A stretch of DNA of 64,000 nt from [Eubacterium] eligens ATCC 27750 (GCF_000146185.1 NC_012778.1:1495001-1559000), one strand, 5' to 3'. Positions 49,373 to 60,315 are shown, counted from the first letter of the stretch. The notes: generated by a model from the sequence alone, not told the origin. Program-made: numbers and translations.

Positions 49373-50383
49373 TCACATATTGTCTAATCTATCTTTAATT
49401 ACATTAATATCATAATCTGGGGCAGATGAAACTACTGCATCGTATATTGGCTTTATATCTGCCTCTTCTTCCTCTAGTTCTGAGGCTATTGTCTCCAGAG
49501 TCTTTGACTTCTTTACCTTTTTTATAATCTGATTAACTATCTTTAATTGTTCTCCGCTCTGTTCACCCTCTGCAAATACTTCTTGGGTCAATTCTTCTTT
49601 TGCTTCTCGTTTTAATTCTTCTATAACTGTTTCTTTTAATTCTTCTTTAGCCATTTCCTTTGCTTCTTCAAATAATGTCCTTCTGACATCTTCCTCATCA
49701 TAATCATATATGCTCACTTCGACGACCTCCTCCCTGTGCTGTTCAAAGAAATCGACAAGTATATCCTCATCTATACATTCGTCCATCGCCTCTGTTACTG
49801 CAATCCTGACATCGTCCCCTTCAACACCCATCTTGAATCTGACCTTATTAACAAATGTCATGTAATCACGCAGCGTTTTGCACTTATTAAGGATATGTAC
49901 ATCTTTATTAATGTTGATAACACGCACCTTAAGCTCCAGCTCCGGATTATCTGTCGGAATCTCATACATATCTGACAGCCTGATTTCATCCTCATCTTCA
50001 ATCCATTTTTCCAGACCATTGTAAAATGTCACAAAATGCGGAACAGGAATCTTAATCGTGCTTCTTCTGTGAAGCATGGAATTGCTGAACAACTCTCTGA
50101 ACACATCTGATACATAGTGCAAAAATCTTAACGGCATATTAGGATTCTTGCTAGACTGCTGCTCAAACATATACAGGCTCATACATAGTAAAAATGAAGC
50201 GTCATTCTTATACTTCATATATGAACCGCCGTTTAATGTCGTTACCTGCAAATCATCCACATTCGTGTAAGCTGAATTGTTAAGTGCATTATACAGTTCT
50301 AAAAGATTTCTCTTATCTCTGTATAACATACAGAATACATTGTCCTTAAATTTAGATGTTACATTGTCTTTCTTCTCTGCCAT
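49373..50383 (-). CDS. Rpn-family PD-(D/E)XK nuclease / putative transposase
   Basis: 336 residues of the recombination-promoting nuclease type abundant in Lachnospiraceae. The N-terminal FKDNVFCMLYRDKRNLLELYN, then MYMFEQQSSKNPNMPLR and TIKIPVPHFVTFYNG, are family blocks. The C-terminal third is a charged Glu/Lys-rich helical region. The ATG at 50383 follows GAGGAGG. No inverted repeats or target duplication were found at its ends, so this copy need not be a mobile element. Convergent, five bases from the YczE-like gene. Confidence 0.8.
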   Translation of the reverse strand: MAEKKDNVTSKFKDNVFCMLYRDKRNLLELYNALNNSAYTNVDDLQVTTLNGGSYMKYKNDASFLLCMSLYMFEQQSSKNPNMPLRFLHYVSDVFRELFSNSMLHRRSTIKIPVPHFVTFYNGLEKWIEDEDEIRLSDMYEIPTDNPELELKVRVININKDVHILNKCKTLRDYMTFVNKVRFKMGVEGDDVRIAVTEAMDECIDEDILVDFFEQHREEVVEVSIYDYDEEDVRRTLFEEAKEMAKEELKETVIEELKREAKEELTQEVFAEGEQSGEQLKIVNQIIKKVKKSKTLETIASELEEEEADIKPIYDAVVSSAPDYDINVIKDRLDNM

Positions 50384-50425
50384 AGATATCCTCCTCGTCT
50401 CTTTCGCAGGCAGATATCCACGCAC

Positions 50426-50758
50426 ATATACTAATAAATATTATCTTTATCTATATAAGTATATTAGCATTTACGGATATCTAAAACAAGCCTGCATTAT
50501 TCAATTATGTGTTATGTGGATTTTGCTGAATGAATGTCTATAAATGTTTTTAGAAAAATAAACCTTCATAAACGAACTTTCATAGATGTATGTTAATCTA
50601 TGAATATCCAGCTTTGATAAGCAACTGGTGTTGATTATTGAAGCAATCAACACCATGTTACTTTAGAAAAGATTTCATTCTTTAAATATATTAATATCAT
50701 ATATAATTATATATGTCAATGTATATTATCTAAACACTAGAAATATCTCATTTTTATT
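50426..50758. other. AT-rich intergenic stretch without a gene
   Basis: Two hairpins without U tracts are visible: CATAGAT/ATCTATG (50581-50602) and a perfect 10-bp stem GGTGTTGATT/AATCAACACC (50627-50654). No coding region was recognised. Confidence 0.6.
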
Positions 50759-50795
50759 AAAAAAGGTACAACATTCATCATGTGAATATTATACC
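50759..50795 (-). terminator. Terminator after the alcohol dehydrogenase gene
   Basis: A 13-bp stem (50783-50795 with 50765-50777, two G-U pairs) with loop CATGA is followed by six U. It ends the MATE-xpt-ADH transcript. Confidence 0.85.
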
Positions 50796-50810
50796 TATAA
50801 TTAATAAATA

Positions 50811-51989
50811 TTATCTATACGCCCTCTCGTATATACCCGCAATCTCTTCATCAGTAGTTTCCTGAGGGTCTCTTACGAACAATCTCATCATTGTTGCCCT
50901 TGCGTTCTTGGCAAGTGTCATTGCTTCTTCCTTCTTTATTCCGTAATCAGACATCTTAAGGTCATCAACTCCACATGCCTTCTGTAATTCAAGAAGTGCT
51001 GTGATGAAATCTTCCGGTTTAGACGCATCTTTCATTCCAAGAAAATGTGCCATATCAATGAAGCGTTCATCACATACATGCTTATTAATCCAGAATGTGA
51101 AGTACTCCTTAGACAGCATGATAAGTCCTGCTCCATGAGGAAGTTCAGGGTGATATGCACTCATTGCATGCTCCATAGAATGTTCTGATATACATGATGT
51201 TACAACCATTGAATAGCCAGACATTGTATTAGCGTATGCAACATGTTCTCTTGCCTCAATATCATTGCCATCCTTAACTGCTCTTGCAAGATAATGTCCG
51301 ATATTTTCAATCGCGGCACGCTGAATCATATCTCCCATAATATTATGTTTGTTGCTTATATACCCTTCCAATGAATGGAAAAGTGCATCAAATCCCTGAT
51401 ATGCAGTGAATTTCGGTGGAACTGTTTTCATAAGCTCAGGGTCAACAATTGCATACTTTGCAAACATCCCCGCCATTCCACCAATACCAATCTTTTCATT
51501 AGTATCAGGATTAGAAATTACTCCGATAGTATCAACCTCTGAGCCTGTTCCTGCTGATGTAGTAATTGCAATCCATGGAAGCATCTCATTAGGAGGTGTC
51601 ATCTTTCCACCTGATGGACTGTTAGCATAATCCCACAGATTATCTGATGGCTGTGGAATGAACATTGCCATATTCTTAGCCGCATCCATAACTGAACCAC
51701 CGCCTAAAGCAACAACAAAGTCAACTCCATTCTTGCGACCAATTCTTGCACCTTCTTCAACTGCTGACTTCAGCGGATTAGCTCCTATTCCGTTATAAAG
51801 CACATATGAAACATCAGCCTGTTTAAGTTCATCTATTGTTCTGTCAAGTGAACCATTCATCCTTGCAGACTTTCCATTGCTTATAACAAGAAGTGCTTTC
51901 TTTCCTGGCATCTTAAGAGTATGAAGCTTAGAAAGACTTCCGCATCCAAATACGACATCTACTGGTGAAAAAAACTGATATTCATTCAT
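50811..51989 (-). CDS. Iron-containing alcohol dehydrogenase
   Basis: 392 residues of the group III alcohol dehydrogenase family (butanol/1,3-propanediol dehydrogenase type). The NAD(P)-binding motif is ALGGGSVMDAAK; metal ligands are in GFDALFHSLEGY and the two histidines of EHSMEHAM...HPELPHGAG. It interconverts aldehydes and alcohols in fermentation; substrate unknown. AGAGAGGAG lies before the ATG, overlapping the xpt stop, so it is co-transcribed with xpt and MATE. Confidence 0.92.
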   Translation of the reverse strand: MNEYQFFSPVDVVFGCGSLSKLHTLKMPGKKALLVISNGKSARMNGSLDRTIDELKQADVSYVLYNGIGANPLKSAVEEGARIGRKNGVDFVVALGGGSVMDAAKNMAMFIPQPSDNLWDYANSPSGGKMTPPNEMLPWIAITTSAGTGSEVDTIGVISNPDTNEKIGIGGMAGMFAKYAIVDPELMKTVPPKFTAYQGFDALFHSLEGYISNKHNIMGDMIQRAAIENIGHYLARAVKDGNDIEAREHVAYANTMSGYSMVVTSCISEHSMEHAMSAYHPELPHGAGLIMLSKEYFTFWINKHVCDERFIDMAHFLGMKDASKPEDFITALLELQKACGVDDLKMSDYGIKKEEAMTLAKNARATMMRLFVRDPQETTDEEIAGIYERAYR

Positions 51990-51991
51990 GA

Positions 51992-52573
51992 TTACTCCTC
52001 TCTGAAATTAATACTGCCATCTGCAGCATTCATTCCATCAACAATAGCCAGAGATTCCAGCTGGTATCCAAGGTTACGGATAATCTGTCCTCCCTGCTGG
52101 AAGCCCTTCTCAACTGCGATTCCAATACCTTCAACAGTTCCGCCTGCCTGATTGACAATAGATATAAGTCCCTGAAGTGCACAGCCATTTGCAAGAAAAT
52201 CATCAATAATAAGTACATGATCCTCTGGACCTACAAACTTCTTAGATATAAGAACCTGATTCTTGCACTTATGTGTAAATGATTCAACTTCCGCAGAATA
52301 CACATCACCATCAATATTGACACTCTGTGACTTCTTTGCAAATACAACCGGTACATCAAAGCATTCTGCAACTATACATGCAATACCAATTCCTGAAGCC
52401 TCAATTGTTATAATCTTATTAATATTCTTTCCGGCAAATCTTCTCTTAAATTCTTCGCCCATCTGCTTGAAAAGCTTAACATCCATCTGATGATTAAGAA
52501 AACTGTCTACTTTAAGAATGTTGCCTTCTTTGACAACTCCGTCCTTCATAATTCTTTCTTCAAGAAAATTCAT
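51992..52573 (-). CDS. xpt: Xanthine phosphoribosyltransferase
   Basis: 193 residues. The PRPP-binding motif is [11 protein letters not shown] (about residue 123-133), and the N-terminal [14 protein letters not shown] and IEASGI block match Xpt. It converts xanthine and PRPP to XMP for purine salvage, in the cytoplasm. The ATG at 52573 follows AAAGGA; the longer frame has no support. No purine riboswitch was seen in the 91-base gap after the MATE gene. It sits in a purine-oriented neighbourhood (Mo hydroxylase, xanthine permease). Confidence 0.93.
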   Translation of the reverse strand: MNFLEERIMKDGVVKEGNILKVDSFLNHQMDVKLFKQMGEEFKRRFAGKNINKIITIEASGIGIACIVAECFDVPVVFAKKSQSVNIDGDVYSAEVESFTHKCKNQVLISKKFVGPEDHVLIIDDFLANGCALQGLISIVNQAGGTVEGIGIAVEKGFQQGGQIIRNLGYQLESLAIVDGMNAADGSINFREE

Positions 52574-52664
52574 AGTAATGATTCCTTTCGTAAGTAAATT
52601 ATCTGTCATATTATAAGAAATAATTCTATCATCACTAAGCATTGCGGTCAATCGCTTTTAGTAC

Positions 52665-53999
52665 TTAATACCCATATTTTTTCTTCTTCGCAACAAGGAA
52701 AATTATGGTTGCAATCATAGCAAGAAATTCTGCCACAACTACTGACATCCACACACCTGTAAGCTTGAAAAACACAGGCAGAATAAGCACTGCTGTCACC
52801 TGAAATACAAGGGTCCTAAGAAACGATATCAATGCTGATGTAAGGCCATCACTAAGTGCTGTGAAGAATGACGAACCTAATATCGGGAAGCCTGAAAACA
52901 GAAACGAACATGAAAAAATCATGAAACCTGCAACAGTTATGTCGAATAATTCCTTATCATACCCGACAAACACCTGCGCAAGCGGTCTTGCAAGAACCTG
53001 TCCCAGCACAAACATTGTAAATGCTCCAACAACGATAATTCTTATACCTTTTCCAAGAATACTCTTTAATTCTTTTTTATTACCAGAGCCATAATTAAAT
53101 CCGACAATAGGTGCACTTCCTACTGAGTATCCCATGAATATTGCCTGAAATATGAAATTGACATACATAACAACACCATAAGCTGCAATTCCATTTTCTC
53201 CGGCATATTTCATCAACTGCATATTGTAAAGCATACTTACTAAAGACGCTGACACATTATTCATGAATTCAGACGCACCGTTAGATGCTGCTTTACCAAG
53301 TATTCTGATATCAAATCTGAACTTTGTTAATCTTAAAAGGCTTGTGTTCTTTTTCATAAAATACACAACCGGAATTGCACCTCCAACAAGCTCACTCATC
53401 GAAGTTGCAAGTGCCGCACCGACAAGCCCCCATCTGAATCCTGCAACAAAAAGTGCATCAAGCGCCATATTGGTAACACCTGCTGCCACAGTCACATACA
53501 GACCAAGCTTAGGCTTTCCCGCTGTTGCAAACAGACACTGAAACTCAAACTGCAATATATAAAAAGGTAATGCCGCAAGAATAATTCTTCCATATAATAC
53601 ACAGTCACTAAGAAGCTTTCCTTCTGCACCAAGCATCATGGCAACAGGTCTTATCAATATAATACCAAGAAGTCCTAATACAATACCGCATATTGCTGAA
53701 AATGCCACTATAAACGAGAATATGTGGCTTGCCTTCTCTTTCTTTCCCTCTCCAAGTGACATTGCAATAAGTGCGCCACCACCTGTTCCAAACATAAATC
53801 CGACGCAGCCAAGAATCATAAGCACCGGCATAATCAGATTAACTGCTGCAAATGAAGTTTTACCTACAAAGTTAGAAACAAACAAGCCATCAACAACGCC
53901 ATATATAGATGTAAATATCAGCATAACAATTGATGGCATTGTGAATCTCATGAGTTTCCTATATCCAAAATGATCTGATAATTTAATCTCTTCTTTCAT
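52665..53999 (-). CDS. MATE-family efflux transporter
   Basis: 444 residues, about 12 membrane helices, of the multi-antimicrobial extrusion family. GVVDGLFVSNFVG and the internal repeat (ASEFMNNVSASLVSMLYN) are typical. It would export a cationic or aromatic compound with sodium or protons; its place between the Mo-hydroxylase genes and xpt hints at purine or urate export, but this is not shown by sequence. GAGGAAATGA precedes the ATG. Confidence 0.87.
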   Translation of the reverse strand: MKEEIKLSDHFGYRKLMRFTMPSIVMLIFTSIYGVVDGLFVSNFVGKTSFAAVNLIMPVLMILGCVGFMFGTGGGALIAMSLGEGKKEKASHIFSFIVAFSAICGIVLGLLGIILIRPVAMMLGAEGKLLSDCVLYGRIILAALPFYILQFEFQCLFATAGKPKLGLYVTVAAGVTNMALDALFVAGFRWGLVGAALATSMSELVGGAIPVVYFMKKNTSLLRLTKFRFDIRILGKAASNGASEFMNNVSASLVSMLYNMQLMKYAGENGIAAYGVVMYVNFIFQAIFMGYSVGSAPIVGFNYGSGNKKELKSILGKGIRIIVVGAFTMFVLGQVLARPLAQVFVGYDKELFDITVAGFMIFSCSFLFSGFPILGSSFFTALSDGLTSALISFLRTLVFQVTAVLILPVFFKLTGVWMSVVVAEFLAMIATIIFLVAKKKKYGY

Positions 54000-54016
54000 T
54001 CATTTCCTCAAAATAA

Positions 54017-56305
54017 TCACTTCTGTCTTGCCATTGCAATCTGGTCAGGAGTTATAGGAAGCTCGTAAAATCTCTTTCCTGCCGCATGGCTTAATGCATC
54101 TGTAATTGCAGGAAGCGGTGTATTAATTACAACCTCTCCGATTGATTTAGCACCAAAAGGACCTGCATTCTCGTAACTGCTCTCAAACTCAACATTAATA
54201 TGTCCAATATCCATTCTTGATGGAATCTTGTACTGTAAAAATGAGTTCTCATACAGCTTGCCTTTATCTGAATATGTGATATTCTCTGACATTGTCATTC
54301 CAATTCCCTGTAAGATACCACCCTCTGCCTGTACTCTTGCAAGGTTAGGATTAACAGGTGTTCCACAATCAACACATGCGTCATACTCAACAACACGGCT
54401 CTCACCTGTGAGAAGGTCAACCTCGACCTCCGCTGCTCCAACCATGAATGGTGGTGGTGAAATAGGTGATGTATGTGTATTGGTAACTGAAAGTGCTATA
54501 TCATTACCACACATGGATGCTGTTGATATATCGGCCAGGGTTACACATTTATCCTTGTTCTCACCTGATTCGCATATTACTTTCTTTCCGTCAAATGTGA
54601 CATCACATTTCTCGCAGCCTAACATCTTAGCACCAAGCTTTTCGATTCTGTCTCTAAGCTCTAATGCACATTTTTCAACAGCCTTACCAGTTACATATGT
54701 TGTACTTGATGCGTATGAACCTGAATCATAAGGTGATATGTCAGTATCTGCACCAAATACACTTATATCGTCTGTGCTGCATTCAAGAACCTCTGCTGCA
54801 ATCTGTGCAAGTATTGTATCACAGCCTGTTCCCATATCAGCAGCTCCGATGTTCATAGTATATACACCTTCATCATTAAGCTTTAGTGTCGCACTGCCGA
54901 CATCAACTCCTGATATACCTGAGCCCTGCATTGCCATGCCCATTCCGACAAAACGTGCCTTAGTATCAGAAATCTTTCTCATAGGATATTTCTCATCCCA
55001 TTTAATCATCTCTTTGACCTTTGCAAGACATCTGTCAAGTGCACAGCTTGTATTAACCTGTCCATAGTAAGCAGGCATTACATCGCCCTCTTTTACTATG
55101 TTCTTAAATCTGATTTCAAACGGGTCCATATGAAGTTTGTCTGCCAGTTCATTTACAGCCGACTCAACTGCAAAAAGACCCTGTGTCGCACCATAACCTC
55201 TGTAAGCACCCGCTGACATTATATTAGTATATACAACATCACTTACAAAACGGAACGCCTCTGCCTTTCCATATAATGGAATTGACTTGTGTCCAGAAAG
55301 ACCTACTGTTGTAGGCCCATGCTCGCCATATGCACCTGTATTAGATAATGTGTATAAATCAATTCCTTTTACAATACCATCCTTAGTTGCACCAAGTCTT
55401 ACATGCATCTGCATCTCATGTCTTGGTGATGAAGCTGACTGTGTTTCTTCCCTTGAAAATATAATCTTAGACGGTTTCTTGGTCTTCCATGTAACAAATG
55501 CAGGATATATCTCTGACACAGATGTCTGCTTTGCTCCAAATCCGCCTCCGATTCTTGGCTTGGTAACTCTTATCTTAGATGGCGATATTCCAAGTGCATG
55601 TGAAATAATTCTCCTGCAATGGAATACTATCTGTGTAGAACTTACGACATGAAGTCTTCCATAAGTATCTATTGTACAGAAAGTTCTGAAAGTCTCCATC
55701 ATGCTCTGCTGGCATGCCTTAGTATGATATGTCCTGTCAATCACAATATCACACTCGTCTAGTACCTTATCGATATCTCCGTTGCCGCTCTCATCATGCG
55801 CACACAGATTTCTTTTATTATCAGCTCCAACCGGACATAATGCCTCCCAGTTATCCTCTGGATGTACAAGAATCTCATTATCCTTTGCCTTAGTGAAATC
55901 AAGCAATGGTTCAAGTACTTCATATTCTGTCTTAATAAGCTTCATTGCCTTATCAACACAGCGTTCATCAGCACCTGCAACAATGGCAACCGGATCACCT
56001 ATGAATCTTACATGCTTATCAAGAATAAGCCTGTCATAAGGACTTGGCTCAGGATATGTCTGACCTGCACATGTGAATCTTTTCATATTCTGGTCAACAT
56101 CTTTATATGTAAATATTGCTTCTATTCCCGGCACCTTCATCGCAATATCAGTATTAATATTCTTTACAAATGCGTTGGCATATGGTGAGCGCAGAAGCTT
56201 TACAACAAGGCAGTCCTTAGGTGCAATATCATCTGTATACACCGGCTTTCCAAGAAGCAGTTCCATCGCATCTTTCTTTCTGATAGCTTTATTAACCGAC
56301 TTCAT
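54017..56305 (-). CDS. xdhA: Molybdenum hydroxylase, molybdopterin-binding subunit (xanthine dehydrogenase type)
   Basis: 762 residues; large subunit of a xanthine dehydrogenase-type enzyme. The a/b hammerhead N-domain (GKPVYTDDI) precedes the cofactor domains with GGGFGAKQ and GAYRGYGATQG. The catalytic glutamate is in GAKSIGEV (about residue 724). With the FAD and 2Fe-2S subunits upstream it would oxidise a purine (xanthine to urate, or hypoxanthine). The specific substrate is inferred from nearby xpt and xanthine permease. It starts directly after the 2Fe-2S gene. Confidence 0.9.
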   Translation of the reverse strand: MKSVNKAIRKKDAMELLLGKPVYTDDIAPKDCLVVKLLRSPYANAFVKNINTDIAMKVPGIEAIFTYKDVDQNMKRFTCAGQTYPEPSPYDRLILDKHVRFIGDPVAIVAGADERCVDKAMKLIKTEYEVLEPLLDFTKAKDNEILVHPEDNWEALCPVGADNKRNLCAHDESGNGDIDKVLDECDIVIDRTYHTKACQQSMMETFRTFCTIDTYGRLHVVSSTQIVFHCRRIISHALGISPSKIRVTKPRIGGGFGAKQTSVSEIYPAFVTWKTKKPSKIIFSREETQSASSPRHEMQMHVRLGATKDGIVKGIDLYTLSNTGAYGEHGPTTVGLSGHKSIPLYGKAEAFRFVSDVVYTNIMSAGAYRGYGATQGLFAVESAVNELADKLHMDPFEIRFKNIVKEGDVMPAYYGQVNTSCALDRCLAKVKEMIKWDEKYPMRKISDTKARFVGMGMAMQGSGISGVDVGSATLKLNDEGVYTMNIGAADMGTGCDTILAQIAAEVLECSTDDISVFGADTDISPYDSGSYASSTTYVTGKAVEKCALELRDRIEKLGAKMLGCEKCDVTFDGKKVICESGENKDKCVTLADISTASMCGNDIALSVTNTHTSPISPPPFMVGAAEVEVDLLTGESRVVEYDACVDCGTPVNPNLARVQAEGGILQGIGMTMSENITYSDKGKLYENSFLQYKIPSRMDIGHINVEFESSYENAGPFGAKSIGEVVINTPLPAITDALSHAAGKRFYELPITPDQIAMARQK

Positions 56306-56773
56306 CTATTCAGCCTCCTTTGCTTTCTTTGCCTCAAGGAAATTCATAATTCCTCTTAACTGTCCCTCATAACCTGAACATCTGCACAGATTTCCTGAAA
56401 GGAACTCCTTTATCTCCTCTTCATCAGGATAAGGATTCTCTCTGAAAAGTGCCAATGCATTCATAACAAATCCCGGATTACAGAATCCACACTGCTCTGC
56501 TCCCTGATCTGCTATAAATGTGACAAATTCAGACGCCTCCTCCTGTAATCCTTCGAGTGTTGTAACACTGCATTTGTCTGCTCTTGCTGCAAGAACTGAA
56601 CATGAAAGGACAGGCTTATCATTAAGAAATACTGTACATAAGCCACAGTTAGATGTTTCACAGCCACATTTTACGCTGTAACAGCCATGCTCTCTCACGA
56701 ATTCATAGAGTGTCATGTCTGCCGTAATATCTGCTTTAACAGATTTTCCATTCAACTTAATATCAACTAACAT
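56306..56773 (-). CDS. xdhC: Molybdenum hydroxylase, 2Fe-2S subunit
   Basis: 155 residues with two [2Fe-2S] clusters. The plant-type ferredoxin domain uses C38, C43, C46 and C58; the C-terminal all-helical domain uses C95, C98, C130 and C132 (CGFC...CRC). It passes electrons from the molybdopterin subunit to FAD. All cluster cysteines are present. TTGGAGAA precedes the ATG. Middle gene of the FAD / 2Fe-2S / Mo trio. Confidence 0.93.
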   Translation of the reverse strand: MLVDIKLNGKSVKADITADMTLYEFVREHGCYSVKCGCETSNCGLCTVFLNDKPVLSCSVLAARADKCSVTTLEGLQEEASEFVTFIADQGAEQCGFCNPGFVMNALALFRENPYPDEEEIKEFLSGNLCRCSGYEGQLRGIMNFLEAKKAKEAE

Positions 56774-56798
56774 ATATTCTCCAATCCGTAATCACCAA

Positions 56799-57593
56799 TT
56801 AATCTCTGTTAATATTCTGAAGTGCCCTGCCTGCAAGAACGCCTGAAAGATGACTTCTATACTCAGCACTTCCTCTCATATTGCCCGCTGTAGGCACATT
56901 TTTCTTAACAAATGTACTGAATTCTTCTACCGACTTCTCGTTAATACCGCCTGCAAGTATTCCTTCTGTATCTTTAACAACAATTGCTCTTCCCGGCCTT
57001 GCACCTATGCAGATATTGCAGACTCCAGTATCTTTAAACTTTACTCCTGCACATGTAAGCACCGGCAGATCTGTTTCTGTTATTCTCACTGCTTCATAAA
57101 ACATATTCACCGGTCTTTTCTTAACAATAATATTAACAACAATGTCCCTGTCATAATCACGGTCAGCATACTCAGTTAATGGAACAATGCCTCCCTTGTA
57201 TAGTTCTACATAAGAATCCAGTCCGATTAAAAGCGTAAGCACATCAGAAAATCCATATCTTCCATATATACTTCCACCAACTGTTGCAAGATTTCTGAAC
57301 TGCACACCTACAATATGCCTTAAAGCCTCCTTAGCACAGCCATCTGTATATTCATTAAAACTCTCATGAACTTCTAACTGTCTTAAAGTAGTCATACAGC
57401 CAATCTTAAATTCTTCATCTGATTCTTCAATCTTATCAAGTCCAAGCCCTGACATATCAATAGCTGTATTCATTCTGTTGTCGCCCATACGCATCCACAT
57501 CATGCCGCCGACAATACGGTTAGCTTTCTTCTGATTAAGCTCATAGGCTTCTTCAAGGCTTTCTACTTTCTTATAATTCTGTATAGTAAGCAT
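56799..57593 (-). CDS. xdhB: Molybdenum hydroxylase, FAD-binding subunit
   Basis: 264 residues of the CO dehydrogenase flavoprotein type. The FAD-binding segments IVGGMMWMRMGDNR and ATVGGSIYGRYGFSDVL are visible. It transfers electrons from the iron-sulfur subunit to NAD+ or another acceptor. It is shorter than the family's usual 290 residues. TTGGAG precedes the ATG. First gene of the xdh operon; its approximately 320-base leader contains a giant hairpin and a short ORF. Confidence 0.88.
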   Translation of the reverse strand: MLTIQNYKKVESLEEAYELNQKKANRIVGGMMWMRMGDNRMNTAIDMSGLGLDKIEESDEEFKIGCMTTLRQLEVHESFNEYTDGCAKEALRHIVGVQFRNLATVGGSIYGRYGFSDVLTLLIGLDSYVELYKGGIVPLTEYADRDYDRDIVVNIIVKKRPVNMFYEAVRITETDLPVLTCAGVKFKDTGVCNICIGARPGRAIVVKDTEGILAGGINEKSVEEFSTFVKKNVPTAGNMRGSAEYRSHLSGVLAGRALQNINRD

Positions 57594-57634
57594 AAAAACT
57601 CCAATCTATTTATTAGTGATATGAACAACGGACG

Positions 57635-57866
57635 GTTGTGGCGGGCGCAGACCCGTTACCTGCAGGTGATGGCTCTCATGGCAGCTTAGCTTAGTGGGAG
57701 TAGATGCCGCCATCTGCAAAGCCTATTAGTGTGCAGAAAATCAAACGCGCTACGCTTGAACGAGATTTTCTGCACACACCTTTAAGCACATGGCGGCATA
57801 ACTCCCACACAGCACGCTGCAAATCGAGCCCTCGCCTGCTGGCATCGGGTCTGTGCCCGCCACAAC
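57635..57866 (-). repeat. Giant rod-like hairpin in the xdh leader (element D)
   Basis: Successive helices, outside to inside: GTTGTGGCGGGC + CAGACCCG with CGGGTCTG + GCCCGCCACAAC (57635-57655 / 57846-57866); CAGGTG/CGCCTG; GGCTC/GAGCC; GCAGC/GCTGC; GTGGGAGT/ACTCCCAC; ATGCCGCCAT/ATGGCGGCAT (57704-57713 / 57790-57799); GTGTGCAGAAAATC/GATTTTCTGCACAC (57729-57742 / 57764-57777), apical loop of 21. About 70 base pairs in all. GC-rich against the surroundings. Transcribed from the promoter at 57925-57953 as the 5' leader of xdhB. Confidence 0.8.
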
Positions 57867-57908
57867 CTGTCTGTCATCCTTCACTACTAAATTGATAAAT
57901 AATCTCAT
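57750..57908 (-). CDS. Possible 52-codon leader ORF running into element D
   Basis: Begins MRLFINLVVKDDRQ about 10 bases after the predicted transcription start, with AAGGAAAGAGA just before the ATG, and ends at TAG in the apical loop of the hairpin. Four cysteines occur with CxxxC-like spacing (ICSVLC, MCLKVC). Translating ribosomes would traverse the right arm of the hairpin. It may be a chance frame; position and ribosome site make it worth recording. Confidence 0.35.
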   Translation of the reverse strand: MRLFINLVVKDDRQVVAGTDPMPAGEGSICSVLCGSYAAMCLKVCAENLVQA

Positions 57909-57924
57909 TCTCTTTCCTTATATA

Positions 57925-57953
57925 AATATAACGGCTTGTAAAACCCTTGTCAA
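57925..57953 (-). promoter_or_regulatory. Sigma-A promoter of the xdh operon
   Basis: TTGACA (57948-57953) and TATATT (57925-57930), spacer exactly 17. Transcription would start near 57918 and pass through element D before xdhB. Confidence 0.75.
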
Positions 57954-57975
57954 TCTGATAAAATTCATTCGCTAA

Positions 57976-57981
57976 TATAAT
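57976..57981 (+). promoter_or_regulatory. Probable -10 box of the ABC transporter operon
   Basis: TATAAT with no good -35 at 16-18 bases. If used, transcription starts near 57988 and structured repeat C forms nearly all of the leader. Confidence 0.4.
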
Positions 57982-58017
57982 TTATGAGGATTGTTTTTTG
58001 AGATATTTAGAACAACA

Positions 58018-59300
<1,283 letters not shown>

Positions 59301-59313
59301 TTAAGGATGATTT

Positions 59314-60315
59314 ATGTTCAAGAATATTAATAATTACCGGAACAAAATTATACTATTATCTGTCATGTGGGCACTGCTTCTTATAGCAGTGTTTACATGG
59401 TCAGTTCTTACCGGACAGTATCCACTCACATTAAAAGGACTGCTGTCAGGGGACACTATGTCAATTATGGTCTTTAAAAGACTAAGACTTCCACGCGCCA
59501 TTATGGGTATTATCGGAGGCTTTGGCCTTTCAATATCTGGTTATGTATATCAGATGATATTTAAAAATCCACTGGCATCACCTGATGTTGTCGGTGTTTC
59601 TTCCGGTGCAAGTGCCGGCGCAGCTTTTGCTATAGTTGCGGTTTCGTCTTTAACCCCTGTTGTATCAATATCCGCATTTGCCGGAGGAATAATTGCCCTT
59701 ATAATCACATTACTTGTGGCTTATCTTGTTCCCGGCAGAAACAGTTACACAATTGTACTTGCTGGTATTGCCATTCATTCTGTAGCACAGACAATTCTTA
59801 TGTTTCTCAAACTTGCTGCAGATCCTGAAAAACAGCTTGCTTCTATTGAATACTGGATCATGGGAAGCCTTAACGGTGTTTCAAAGGACAGCCTTGCTAT
59901 TCCTTTCTTTGTAACATGTGCAGGCTTTATAATCATGACTTTATTATACAGACAGATTCTCATTCTCTCGATAAATGAGGATGAAGCTGCCGCTCTCGGT
60001 GTCAACGTCACAGTTCTGCGTTTTATCATATTAATGATTGCAACATTAATCGTATCATCAATTATATGTGTAACAGGACTTATCAGCTTTATTGGACTTA
60101 TTGCACCACACATTGCCAGATTACTTACAAGACGCAATGACAGATTCACATACTTATCAAGCGGACTGGCTGGTGCCATCATCATGACACTTGCTGATAT
60201 ATTTGCAAGAAGTGTATCCTCATCAGAACTTCCTGTAAGCATATTTACATCACTCCTTGGTGCACCGCTGCTTATAATCCTGCTTATCAAAGCTAATAAA
60301 AAGGAGGTTGTATAA
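59314..60315 (+). CDS. ABC transporter permease (FecCD/BtuC type)
   Basis: 333 residues, nine or ten membrane helices. LRLPRAIMGIIGGFGLSISG, NPLASPDVVGVSSGASAGA and FIGLIAPHIARLL are the hallmark blocks of FecCD permeases. It would form a homodimer channel with the ATPase encoded downstream. TTAAGGATG precedes the ATG. The end overlaps the ATPase start by one base. Confidence 0.93.
   Translation: MFKNINNYRNKIILLSVMWALLLIAVFTWSVLTGQYPLTLKGLLSGDTMSIMVFKRLRLPRAIMGIIGGFGLSISGYVYQMIFKNPLASPDVVGVSSGASAGAAFAIVAVSSLTPVVSISAFAGGIIALIITLLVAYLVPGRNSYTIVLAGIAIHSVAQTILMFLKLAADPEKQLASIEYWIMGSLNGVSKDSLAIPFFVTCAGFIIMTLLYRQILILSINEDEAAALGVNVTVLRFIILMIATLIVSSIICVTGLISFIGLIAPHIARLLTRRNDRFTYLSSGLAGAIIMTLADIFARSVSSSELPVSIFTSLLGAPLLIILLIKANKKEVV

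Noticed and set aside
49373..50383. Active insertion sequence carrying the Rpn nuclease
   Set aside because: No terminal inverted repeats or flanking direct repeats were visible.
52574..52664. Purine riboswitch upstream of xpt
   Set aside because: The 91-base gap has none of the conserved junction sequences, and xpt appears to be read from the MATE transcript.
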